Origin: Poecilobothrus nobilitatus
Lineage: Eukaryota > Arthropoda > Insecta > Diptera > Dolichopodidae
Reading direction: 5' to 3'
DNA: 64,000 nt
Assembly: GCA_947095535.1 (NCBI GenBank)
Contig: OX352773.1
Location: 262,531,590-262,595,589, forward strand
Positions 33,891 to 42,400 of this stretch are shown here, in pieces; the first letter of the stretch is position 1; each line of letters begins with the position of its first letter. The notes under the pieces are model-generated. The model had not been told where the DNA came from and searched no databases. It was given only the letters and a program-made list of their open reading frames with translations. The position numbers and the translations under genes were made by a program.

Positions 33891-33906
33891 AAAAAAAAAA
33901 AAAAAA
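33891..33906 (+). repeat. Poly-A run after the protease gene
   Basis: Sixteen A preceded by AATAAA (33883-33888). It probably marks the 3' end of this transcript; compare the A runs after the capsid and integrase genes. Confidence 0.5.
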
Positions 33907-34110
33907 TTCTTTATTATTAGTCTAACTTAATTAAAAAACTAATCTACCTTAATAATTGTATTCAAGTTCAAGGTTAAAAGAAACAAAAAGTACTGATAAA
34001 GAATAGTTAGAATTTATTCCAAAAGAAATTTAAAGAAAAATTGAATTGAATTGAAACATATTATATATACATATGCATATTTTTATTGTGATGAATCAAC
34101 CTTGAAAATC

Positions 34111-34118
34111 TATAAAAG
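34111..34118 (+). promoter_or_regulatory. TATA box of the penton-capsid unit
   Basis: TATAAAAG 43 bp before the penton ATG, an ideal distance for a transcription start near 34140. The following small ORF and capsid gene have no separate TATA box seen, suggesting one transcript for all three. Confidence 0.55.
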
Positions 34119-34160
34119 CAGAATACATTTCTAAAATATCTCATTATTTCAATTAAAGAT

Positions 34161-34844
34161 ATGTCAATAACATTAACTTTAAACGGAAACTCTTCTATAT
34201 TGTCAACTAATTATTTTCCTCCTATAGACCTAAAGGGGAAAGAGTATACGTGTGGTTTATCAGATTTTCAGACATATAATTCAATACCGAATATAGATGA
34301 GGAGAATAATAGATTTATTATTGGTGATAAATCTATTATAATTCCAACAGGTTCATATGAAATTGAAGATATTGAAACATTTCTCAGAAGAACGTTAAAT
34401 ATAACTACAACAGATAAGGAAAAATTAATTTTAAGAGCAAATAATAATACATTAAAGTGTGAAATTTTTGCTGATAAAGAAATTGATTTTGTAAGAGAAG
34501 ATACTATTGGAGGATTATTAGGCTTCAGCAAAAAGAAATTATCAGCTAATAAATGGCATACTTCAGATCTTTTTGTTGATATTAACAAAGTAAATATTGT
34601 AAGAATAGAATGTAATATTATCTCTGGAACGTATATAAATGCAGAGGAAGCATGCATTTTACATGAATTTTCTATTAATGTCAGTCCTGGCTATAAAATA
34701 ATTGAAGTTCCTAGAAGTGTAATTTATCTACCAGTAACTGTTGATCAGATAAGATCTGTCACTATTAAATTACTCGATCAGAACGGAAATTTAATTAATT
34801 TTCGAGGAGAAACAATAACAATTAGATTGCATTTAAAAGTTTAA
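34161..34844 (+). CDS. Penton (single jelly-roll vertex protein)
   Basis: Forms the five-fold vertices of the predicted icosahedral capsid. The 227-aa protein starts with the family's characteristic block SITLTLNGNSSILSTNYFPP and GLSDFQTYNSIPNID (about residues 33-47), followed by strand-rich sequence (IIIPTGSYEIEDIETFLRR) and a C-terminal VDQIRSVTIKLLDQNGNLI segment. This matches Polinton pentons in length and order. The ATG follows the TATA box by 50 bp. One base separates its stop from the next ATG. Confidence 0.92.
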   Translation: MSITLTLNGNSSILSTNYFPPIDLKGKEYTCGLSDFQTYNSIPNIDEENNRFIIGDKSIIIPTGSYEIEDIETFLRRTLNITTTDKEKLILRANNNTLKCEIFADKEIDFVREDTIGGLLGFSKKKLSANKWHTSDLFVDINKVNIVRIECNIISGTYINAEEACILHEFSINVSPGYKIIEVPRSVIYLPVTVDQIRSVTIKLLDQNGNLINFRGETITIRLHLKV

Positions 34845-34845
34845 A

Positions 34846-35019
34846 ATGTTAGTGTTTAATCAAAATCAAGATTCTTATATATATTCTCAGAGTCGATCTT
34901 CATATTTCAATGTATTAAAGTCAGCAGGAGGAGAAAGAAGGCAACCCTACAAATCAAACAAAAAATTAACTGTCGAAAATCAGCAATATTTAAAATTACT
35001 TGGATACCAATTAAAATGA
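34846..35019 (+). CDS. Small ORF between penton and capsid genes, 57 aa
   Basis: A complete ATG frame that starts one base after the penton stop and ends in a TGA overlapping the capsid ATG (ATGA at 35016-35019). The peptide is Gln/Ser/Tyr-rich at the start, with a basic centre (GGERRQPYKSNKK). It ends LTVENQQYLKLLGYQLK, similar to the 'LT.EN..FLK.LG' ending found in small proteins next to Polinton capsid genes. The tight packing suggests translation by reinitiation or leaky scanning. A minor virion or assembly factor is plausible but not shown. Confidence 0.7.
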   Translation: MLVFNQNQDSYIYSQSRSSYFNVLKSAGGERRQPYKSNKKLTVENQQYLKLLGYQLK

Positions 35020-36233
35020 ACCTAATGAACCTTTTTGGTGAACCTGTTTTTGATGAAACTATAATTAGTGCTCACTGGCATACATATTATCCATTCAACA
35101 TAACCAATACCAACACCAATAGTAATATAAGAATAGTAATACAAAATCAGAATTTAAATATATTACCTTCAACAAGTCTTATTTATATAGAAGGATATCT
35201 ATCCAATCATGATAGAACGACTCTTAAAAATACTAAGCTAGTTAATAATGCTGCACCATTTCTATTTGAGAGAATTGCTTATACGCTTAATGGTAAGGAA
35301 ATTGACCATAATAATAGGGTTGGTATAACTTCAACATTAAAAAATTATATTTCACTTAATGAAAACGAAAGCAGTGCTTTATTTAATGCAAGTTGGTCTC
35401 CAAAAACATCAATTCAGTTGGAAGAGCACTATTTCAGTTTTTACATTCCATTAAAGAGATTATTAGGATTTGCGGAAGATTATAAAAACTATATTCCTAA
35501 TGCACAACATGAATTGATATTAACACGCGCTGGAAGCAACAACAATTCATTAATATGTTCCAGTGCTACTGAGAAGCCTGATATTACTATTACAAAACTA
35601 GGCTGGAGAGTTCAACATGTTAATTTGATGGATGAGCCAAAAAACAAATTATATAAAAGTATTGGTAATGGTTCTGTTATGAAAATGGGTTTTAGAAGTT
35701 GGGACTTAAACGAGAATCCATCATTACCGCCAGCAAATCACTTCATTTGGAATGTTAAATCATCTTCACAATTAGAAAAACCTCGTTTTATTATTTTCGC
35801 TCTACAAACTGATCAACAAAATATCGAAGAAAATCTTTCAAAAGACCCTTCAAAATTTAATCATTGTGATGTTTCTAATTTTAAAGTATATTTAAATTCT
35901 CAAGTATATCCATATGAAGATATGAATTTAGAGTTTTCAAAAAATCGTTATGATTTAGCATATGAAGCATACTCAAATTTTCGAAGTGCTTACTACAATC
36001 ATCAAACATCAGAACCTTTAGTTTCGTGGGAGAATTTTAAAAATTCATCTCCAATTTTTATAATTGACACCCGTTACCAAAATGAAGATCCTAAGATGGG
36101 TCCAGTTGATATAAAAATTGAACTGAAAACTATCAAAAGAATTCCAGAAAAAACTACCGCTTACTGTCTTATTATTCATGATCGCCTAGTAGAGTTTAAA
36201 CCGTTAACAGGTGAAGTAAATACAATTATTTAA
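35016..36233 (+). CDS. Major capsid protein (double jelly-roll)
   Basis: Main shell protein; related capsids form trimers with two jelly-roll folds per chain. The 405-aa sequence carries the conserved Polinton blocks in order: HWHTYYPFN near the start, PSTSLIYIEGYL, NNAAPFLFERIAYTLNGKEID, the VGITSTLKNYISL block, PLKRLLGFAEDYKNYIPNAQ, then FRSWDLNENPSLPP, LEKPRFIIFALQTD and SNFKVYLNSQVYPYEDMNL. The frame is intact to its TAA. The start is the ATG overlapping the TGA of the 57-aa ORF. AATAAA and a 35-A run follow the stop. Confidence 0.95.
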   Translation: MNLMNLFGEPVFDETIISAHWHTYYPFNITNTNTNSNIRIVIQNQNLNILPSTSLIYIEGYLSNHDRTTLKNTKLVNNAAPFLFERIAYTLNGKEIDHNNRVGITSTLKNYISLNENESSALFNASWSPKTSIQLEEHYFSFYIPLKRLLGFAEDYKNYIPNAQHELILTRAGSNNNSLICSSATEKPDITITKLGWRVQHVNLMDEPKNKLYKSIGNGSVMKMGFRSWDLNENPSLPPANHFIWNVKSSSQLEKPRFIIFALQTDQQNIEENLSKDPSKFNHCDVSNFKVYLNSQVYPYEDMNLEFSKNRYDLAYEAYSNFRSAYYNHQTSEPLVSWENFKNSSPIFIIDTRYQNEDPKMGPVDIKIELKTIKRIPEKTTAYCLIIHDRLVEFKPLTGEVNTII

Positions 36234-36258
36234 ATTTCTAAATAAAATAAATGATCTA

Positions 36259-36259
<1 letters not shown>

Positions 36260-36294
<35 letters not shown>
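36260..36294 (+). repeat. 35-bp poly-A run after the capsid gene
   Basis: Uninterrupted A35 starting 27 bp after the capsid stop and about 14 bp after AATAAA (36241-36246). The spacing resembles a genomic copy of a polyadenylated 3' end, although simple homopolymer expansion is also possible. Confidence 0.9.
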
Positions 36295-36295
<1 letters not shown>

Positions 36296-36448
36296 GAAAC
36301 ATTAAAAACTTGCTGTATTTTTAGAATTTCCCCCATTTATTGGTGGGATAATTTTTATGATTGCGTTACACTGTATAAGTTTTTAATTTACAAACTTTAT
36401 ACTTATATATATTAAATTTAATCAATTTAATTCTTCTTAAACAAAAAA

Positions 36449-36919
36449 ATGGAATATGTAATAATTGATATACAAGGTTTCCGAGATAATAATAATAAAT
36501 TTATTTTAAAAGAAATTGCTTTCCTTTCATCAAATGATGAAATTGAACATTTCATAATAAAACAGCCTTATGGTTATCATTATTTGAATACAAAAACAAA
36601 ATACACAAATAAATGGCTTACTAAAAATCATCACGGCTTACAATGGCCTGACGGTAAAACCCATTTTTCTGATATCATCAATTTTTTAAAAATTTTTGTA
36701 TCCAATCAAACAAAAATTTATGTTAAAGGAGAAGAAAAAAAACAATGGATTTCTAGTATTTTAAATGAGAAACATAACATAATCGATTTAAATGAACAAG
36801 TTTCAACAAGTCTTAAGATATTAATGAAACAGCAAAACAAAAAATTTCAACGTTGCGCATTTAATCATATTGGATGCTGTTCTTTAGAAAATGTTTACTT
36901 AATAAAATCGATGATTTAA
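36449..36919 (+). CDS. Conserved Polinton protein, 156 aa
   Basis: Begins MEYVIIDIQGFRDNNNKFILKEIAFL and later has KWLTKNHHGLQWPDG (about residues 55-69) and KIYVKGEEKKQWI (about 88-100). These blocks recur in an ORF common in arthropod Polintons. The D-I-Q-G-F start followed by a KE-I-A strand, plus the KIYVKG strand, is reminiscent of an RNase H/DnaQ-like fold with altered catalytic residues. That fold call is inference. The C-terminal Cys/His cluster (CAFNHIGCC) could bind metal. Product function unknown. Confidence 0.8.
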   Translation: MEYVIIDIQGFRDNNNKFILKEIAFLSSNDEIEHFIIKQPYGYHYLNTKTKYTNKWLTKNHHGLQWPDGKTHFSDIINFLKIFVSNQTKIYVKGEEKKQWISSILNEKHNIIDLNEQVSTSLKILMKQQNKKFQRCAFNHIGCCSLENVYLIKSMI

Positions 36920-36988
36920 GCAATTTGAAAGTATTTAAGAAGAAAAATTATTAAAATTTATTCATTTTACTTCTAACAATAAATTAAT

Positions 36989-37141
36989 ATGGATAAAATA
37001 AAAAAGGCTTTGAATAAAAATCAATCATCAATTACTTATACAAAATTAGTTAACTCATCATCGGAATCTACAAGGAAATGGAGGGCAGAAATCAAAAATG
37101 AATATCATAAAAAAAATTCAATGAGCAGTAAAGCAACCTAA
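36989..37141 (+). CDS. Small basic ORF, 50 aa
   Basis: An ATG frame, too short for standard calling, beginning MDKIKKALNK and rich in Lys and Ser, with a single Trp (RKWRAEIKNEY). It follows the 156-aa gene by 69 bp on the same strand, with a plausible A-rich context before the ATG. No similarity recognised; real or chance cannot be settled from one copy. Confidence 0.4.
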   Translation: MDKIKKALNKNQSSITYTKLVNSSSESTRKWRAEIKNEYHKKNSMSSKAT

Positions 37142-37262
37142 ATAACTAAACCTGTAAAGCTATTAAAAGCTACAAAAATTAACCTATAAAAAAACAAACA
37201 AATTTTAAGTTTTAATTTTTTTTTATTAAATGAAATAAAAAACATAATATAAAATAATTTTT

Positions 37263-37589
37263 TTATTCCATAATGCTGCTATCATCATCCTCATCGTCAC
37301 CTTCTTCTATATTAATAAACTTTAGATTGTAGGATTTTCCTGCGGGGCCAAGATTAATAACTCCATATCTGGAATTACTCAATTTAAGTAAGTCCTCATC
37401 ATTCAATTTATTATAGCGAATTGGTAAAAATATTTTAAATTTTTCCAATGTCGCTATGACGCGTTCTCCAAATTTGGTGTTGCATTTTTTCAATCCTAGC
37501 ACTCTATAACATTTATGTAATTTCATATCACCAACTTTGATAGTTGGTGTTGCTGTAAATCTGCTGTTAATAGTATTTAAAAAATCCAT
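37263..37589 (-). CDS. Candidate ssDNA-binding (OB-fold-like) protein, 108 aa
   Basis: The N-terminal part (MDFLNTINSRFTATPTIKVG) is followed by strand-like blocks KLHKCYRVLGLKKCNTKFGERVIATLE, FLPIRYNKLNDEDLLKL and YGVINLGPAGKSYNLKFINI. The pattern of short strands with a Thr-Lys-Phe-Gly turn, then a strongly acidic tail (EEGDDEDDDSSIME), is what single-stranded DNA-binding proteins look like. Protein-primed replication exposes long single strands, so such a protein would fit beside polymerase B. The assignment is inference from layout only. A TATA-like TATATAAAAAG on the minus strand (37661-37671) lies about 75 bp upstream. Confidence 0.7.
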   Translation of the reverse strand: MDFLNTINSRFTATPTIKVGDMKLHKCYRVLGLKKCNTKFGERVIATLEKFKIFLPIRYNKLNDEDLLKLSNSRYGVINLGPAGKSYNLKFINIEEGDDEDDDSSIME

Positions 37590-37836
37590 TTTTTATTATT
37601 TTATTTAATTGATTTATTGATTACTTAAACAATTATGTGATCTATAAAAAAATATTGCCCCTTTTTATATAAAATTAATTATCATTTTATGTTAATTTTA
37701 AAATTAAATATTCTAATCTTTAAAATTTTCCTAGTTATTTTAAATTTTAAAAAATGTGGTTTCCAAAATTTTATATAAATAAGCTTACTCATTGAATTAA
37801 AAAGCAAAACATTTGTATACATATTTTTTCCACTTT

Positions 37837-37845
37837 TATATAAAG
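37837..37845 (+). promoter_or_regulatory. TATA box of the acidic-protein gene
   Basis: TATATAAAG 30 bp before the ATG at 37875. Confidence 0.4.
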
Positions 37846-37874
37846 TATACTAAAGAAAAAGTATAGTTACAAAA

Positions 37875-38255
37875 ATGAGCATTGAAATAGCTGAAGCAGA
37901 TTCAACTTCAGGTTTTGAAGTTATTGAGAGGGACCAGATTAGGCACGATATGCAAATTCAATGTCCTACGGTTGATTCAACAGTTGAAGATTGGGAGATA
38001 GCGTCAACGCACATCTCCTCAAATTTATTACAGCCGCATTTAGATGAAAATTTCGAAGAGCAAGAAGGAATAAATAATGAAGAAGAAATAAATAATGAAG
38101 AAGAAATAAATAATGAAGAAGAAATAAATAATGAAGAACAACAAGAAAATGATTATGATGATGATGATGATATTTTATTATTCAATAATCAACAGGGTGA
38201 GCCATATTACCTAGAATGGCTTCAACGACATTTAAATTTAAATTTTCAAAATTAA
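37875..38255 (+). CDS. Acidic protein with INNEE repeats, 126 aa
   Basis: Not recognised. Residues about 66-90 are four tandem copies of INNEE(E), from a 15-bp DNA repeat (gaagaaataaataat at 38066-38130), then an Asp run (about 94-99). The overall charge is strongly negative. The C-terminus, PYYLEWLQRHLNLNFQN, is hydrophobic and likely helical, which could be a docking peptide. Acidic repeats differing in number between copies would be expected from slippage. It could act as a DNA mimic or in transcription control; neither is shown. Confidence 0.6.
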   Translation: MSIEIAEADSTSGFEVIERDQIRHDMQIQCPTVDSTVEDWEIASTHISSNLLQPHLDENFEEQEGINNEEEINNEEEINNEEEINNEEQQENDYDDDDDILLFNNQQGEPYYLEWLQRHLNLNFQN

Positions 38256-38361
38256 TGTTACCCTTTTTTTCTTTTTAAATAAAATTAAACAATTATACTT
38301 TTTAAAATGTTTTATTTAACTTATTATTTATTAAATTAAAATTATATATGTAATTCTATAT

Positions 38362-38508
38362 TCAGAAATTTTTAATTATATAACAAACAGCACAACAATT
38401 TTCATTTTTTTGTATTACATTTCTGTGCTGATATGAACAGAAATGTTCTTCATCATCTTCACTCATTAACATTTCCTCATAACATTTCAAATCTATTCCT
38501 GCTGTTGT

Positions 38509-38541
<33 letters not shown>

Positions 38542-38658
38542 GGGTTTTTCTTGGTTTTCTAAATTTGATATTTCTTCTTTTATATCTCTTAGAAAAAGAC
38601 TTCTAATTTCTTCATTCTCCCAAATGATTAGATCCCACAGCTTTTGAATATTATCCAT
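38362..38658 (-). CDS. Poly-Thr, Cys-rich small protein, 98 aa
   Basis: The N-terminal helix has many acidic residues (MDNIQKLWDLIIWENEEIRS). A Thr-rich run (about residues 39-52) comes from a (GTT)n/(TTG)n microsatellite at 38499-38540. The C-terminal part has five Cys and two His (KCYEEM, HFCSYQHRN, NCCAVCYI) that may bind zinc. A TATA-like TATATAAAG on the minus strand at 38725-38733 supports expression. Family unknown. Confidence 0.55.
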
Positions 38659-38740
38659 CTTACGTTAAATATTAAACTTGCTTAACTCAAATACGCTGAT
38701 TTTATTGAATACTCATATATATTTCTTTATATATATATAT

Positions 38741-39410
38741 ATATATGATTTTTATTAAATAAAAATTAAAAACCAAAAAATAAACACTAGATAGGTACAA
38801 TAACTCATATTTTCATAAAACTTAAAAAACCGCAATAATTAAATCAACAACCTGTGAAACTATTACAACATATAAAAATTCACCTGCACTCGTAATTTTT
38901 AATTAAATATGATAAATAAAATTAAGGGAACCGCAATAATTGTATAAAAAAATAACCTAGTTTCATATTGACTCACCATTTTTTTCTTTCATTTCAAACA
39001 TATACAATCATTCATCTTCAAATTTCTCTGACTCAACCCATGCTGTTTTCAAATTTCGATAATAAAACATTAACCACAAACTTCTTTCTACATTAATATA
39101 AATTAAAATTTCTCTGACTCAACCCCTGTTTTCATCACCTTCAAATTTCTCTGACTCAATACCTGTTTCTAAATATCAATAATAAACATTAATCACACCT
39201 CAATAATATTGAATTAAAACTCATAATACATAAAAACCACAAACCTGATTAATATTCATAACACATCCTATACTCGCTAACATACCGTGGGAAAAAAACA
39301 CACTAATTACTCCCATTATGCCAGAAACGGCATTTCTATACTACTTACACTATTCAGTTTATATAGAACCGTTTTAACAAGAACCAAAAAACAAAAATTA
39401 AAAAAAAAAA
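38741..39410 (+). other. Polymerase B upstream region
   Basis: A 670-bp stretch without a gene, less AT-rich than typical and C-containing on this strand. Besides the AP-1-type repeats it has two copies of 'accgcaataatt' (about 38829 and 38931). It probably holds the polymerase promoter. Confidence 0.5.
38969..39158 (+). promoter_or_regulatory. Four TGACTCA (AP-1-type) sites upstream of polymerase B
   Basis: Perfect TGACTCA at 38969-38975, 39029-39035, 39115-39121 and 39152-39158. Three sit inside a longer direct repeat (aaatttctctgactcaaccc, then ctgtttt and a 'taataaaacattaacca' part). TGA(C/G)TCA is the known Jun/Fos (fly Jra/Kay) consensus. The region ends about 250 bp before the polymerase ATG. 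Confidence 0.65.
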
Positions 39411-42400
39411 ATGAGTTCACCAAACAAAAAATTAAAATTAACATGTGAAATATGTTCGAAGGAATTTACGAGAGCAGATAATTTAAAAAAACATAAAAAT
39501 ATTATACATAAAGATAAGGAAGAATATTTTTTTTGTACCTACTGCAAAAAATACGTATCCAAAAAGTTTGAAGCTGCACATTTACGTACTAATATACATA
39601 AAATAAATTCAGCTAAACGTGTGTCAGACAATTTAAAAACAATTAATCAATCTTTTTGTAATAGATTGGAGGCATACCTGCGTGAGAATGAAAATGAAGC
39701 CATTTTAGATCCTAAAGAGTTTCTTGATGGTATCAAAAATGAGGTTGTTCAATTACTAGAACAATCAGTAAGAAAGCATAATGTCATTAAATTCAATCTT
39801 GAACTTTTTGGAGATTATGTAAAGCTCAATGATGAAAATATAGAGAACTTATCAACTAAGTCTTTTCAAACTAAAATGAAAATTGCTACACGTTCAGATA
39901 GTCTTTCTTGTATGTATGATGATGTAATAGAAAAAATCCAACAACAAGCGGAAGATTTTCAAGAAAAAGATAGCGGTTGGGCAATAATACAAATTTTGCG
40001 GGTTGAAATAAATATAAATAAATATGAACCAATCCGTGGATCATCACATATTGCCCTTCCATCATCAATTGAACAAAAAAGAGCTTGTATTAATGTACGA
40101 AATGAAGACCTTTACTGTTTCAAGTGGAGTGTTATATCAGCAATGCAACCATTTCCACCACAATATAACGGATATAAACCATCGTTATATAAAATTAATG
40201 ATATAACATCAACAACTATTAATTTAGAATTTGGACTTGTAAGCTCTATTCATTTTGAGGGTATGACATTTCCAGCAGAGTTGAGCGATTTACATCTATT
40301 TGAAGAGCTTAACGAAAATTTAAGCATTAATGTTTTTGGTTTGGAGTACACAAATAAACAACATCAAGTTGTAGGACCTTTTTATATAACCAAAGAAGAA
40401 AAAATACATCATATTAATCTCCTCCTACTTGAAAAAGATGAAAACTTTCACTTTGTGTATATAAGTAATCTCTCGAAATTGTTACGCAGTTTTATTACAA
40501 ATCATGAACATCAAATATATATATGTAATTCTTGTTTGCAACATTTTTATGATTCACAACAGTTTGTTATTCACAAAGAGGAGTGTAAAAATATTGTTAC
40601 AAGACTTCCTACTGAATATAACAACATACTAAAATTTAGAAACTATCAACAACAAATGGAAGCGCCCTTTGTGATTTATGCAGATGCTGAAAGCATTTTA
40701 TCACCTATTGCAACATGTGATCATAATCCAGAAATTTCAACAACTACAAATACACATAAACATGTTCCAATAGCGTTTTCATACTATTTTAAATGTTCAT
40801 TTGATGATTCTTTGAGTTGTTATAAGCAGTTTACAGGAGTGGATTGTGATAAGCAGTTTATAGAATCATTAGTTATTAAATGTACTAATATTTTTCAAAA
40901 TCATCATATGCTACCAAAATCAATGGAAAAGCTAACATTGGATGAAGAATTACATCAATTAACAGAGAGGGATTGTCACATTTGTAGTAAGTCTTTAGAT
41001 TATATTGATAGAGTAAGAGACCATTGTCATTTTACAGGCAAATATAGAGGCCCTGCACATTTGTCGTGTAATATATTGTATAGGCGACCCACTTTTTTTC
41101 CCATATTTTTTCATAATTTTTCAAAATACGATTGTCATTTGTTATTTAGGGCATTGAATGAAATTGAAGGTATCATTACTGTATTACCTTTAAATAAAGA
41201 ACTTTACATTTCACTTTCTAAACAAATTAAAATTGACAGAGATAACCATTTTTATTTACGCTTTCTTGATAGTTTTAGATTTATGGCTTCAAGTCTTGAC
41301 TCATTGTGTAGGAATTTAGATAAAGATAATTTAGATCACGTTAAAAAAGTATTTAATTCTGAGGAAAAATTTGAATTAATGAGACGCAAAGGAGTTTTTC
41401 CTTATGAATACATTGATTCAATAGAAAAACTTTATGAGGAATGTTTACCACCTCAAGAAGCATTTAAAAACCGGATGACAAATATGGCTTGCTGTAATTC
41501 TGACTATAACCACGCAACAACGGTATGGCATACGTTTAATTGTCGAAACCTTTGGGATTATATGAAATTGTACTTAAAAACAGATGTGTTAATATTGGTA
41601 GATGTTTTTGAAAACTTCCGAAAAATATGTAGAAAAATTTATAAAGTAGATCCTGCTAATTTTTATACTGCACCGGGTCTTACGTGGGCTGCAATGTTAA
41701 AATATACAAATATTGAATTAGAATTATTAACTGATATCAACATGTATCATTTCTTTCAAAAAGGAATACGTGGTGGTATTAGTCAATGTTCTTTAAGACA
41801 TTCAAAGGCTAATAATAAATACATGGGTAAATCTTATAGAAAAGAAGAAAATTCTAATTATATTGTATATTTAGATGCAAATAATTTATACGGTTGGGCA
41901 ATGTCTCAATATGTACCATATAAAGGTTTTCAATGGTTTGACACTCCCGAAAGTATTAATGTAATGGAAATTTCAGATGATTCAGAAATAGGGTATATTT
42001 TAGAAGTAGATTTAGAATATCCACAAAACCTTCATGATTTACATAACGATTTACCATTTTGTGCAGAAAATAAAGTTCCCATCGGTAGTAAAATACCAAA
42101 ACTATTGCTTGATTTAAATAATAAACATAAATACGTTATTCATTACCGAAATTTAAAACAATGTCTTCAAAATGGTTTGGTACTTCAAAAAGTTCATAGA
42201 GCTCTAAAATTTCAACAATCCGACTGGTTAAAGAAATACATTGATTTGAATAATATGCATAGAACGAATGCATTAAATAATTTTGAGAAAGACTTTTTCA
42301 AATTAATGAATAACGCCGTTTTTGGTAAAACTATGGAGAATGTTGATAAGAGAGTCGATGTGAAAATTGCCACAGCATGGGAGAGCCAAGGGAGACATTT

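Noticed and set aside
34268..34657. 129-codon frame antisense to the penton gene
   Set aside because: Shadow of a conserved coding sequence on the plus strand.
39886..40206. 60-codon frames antisense to or overlapping the polymerase gene
   Set aside because: Shadows of the polymerase frame with no independent support.
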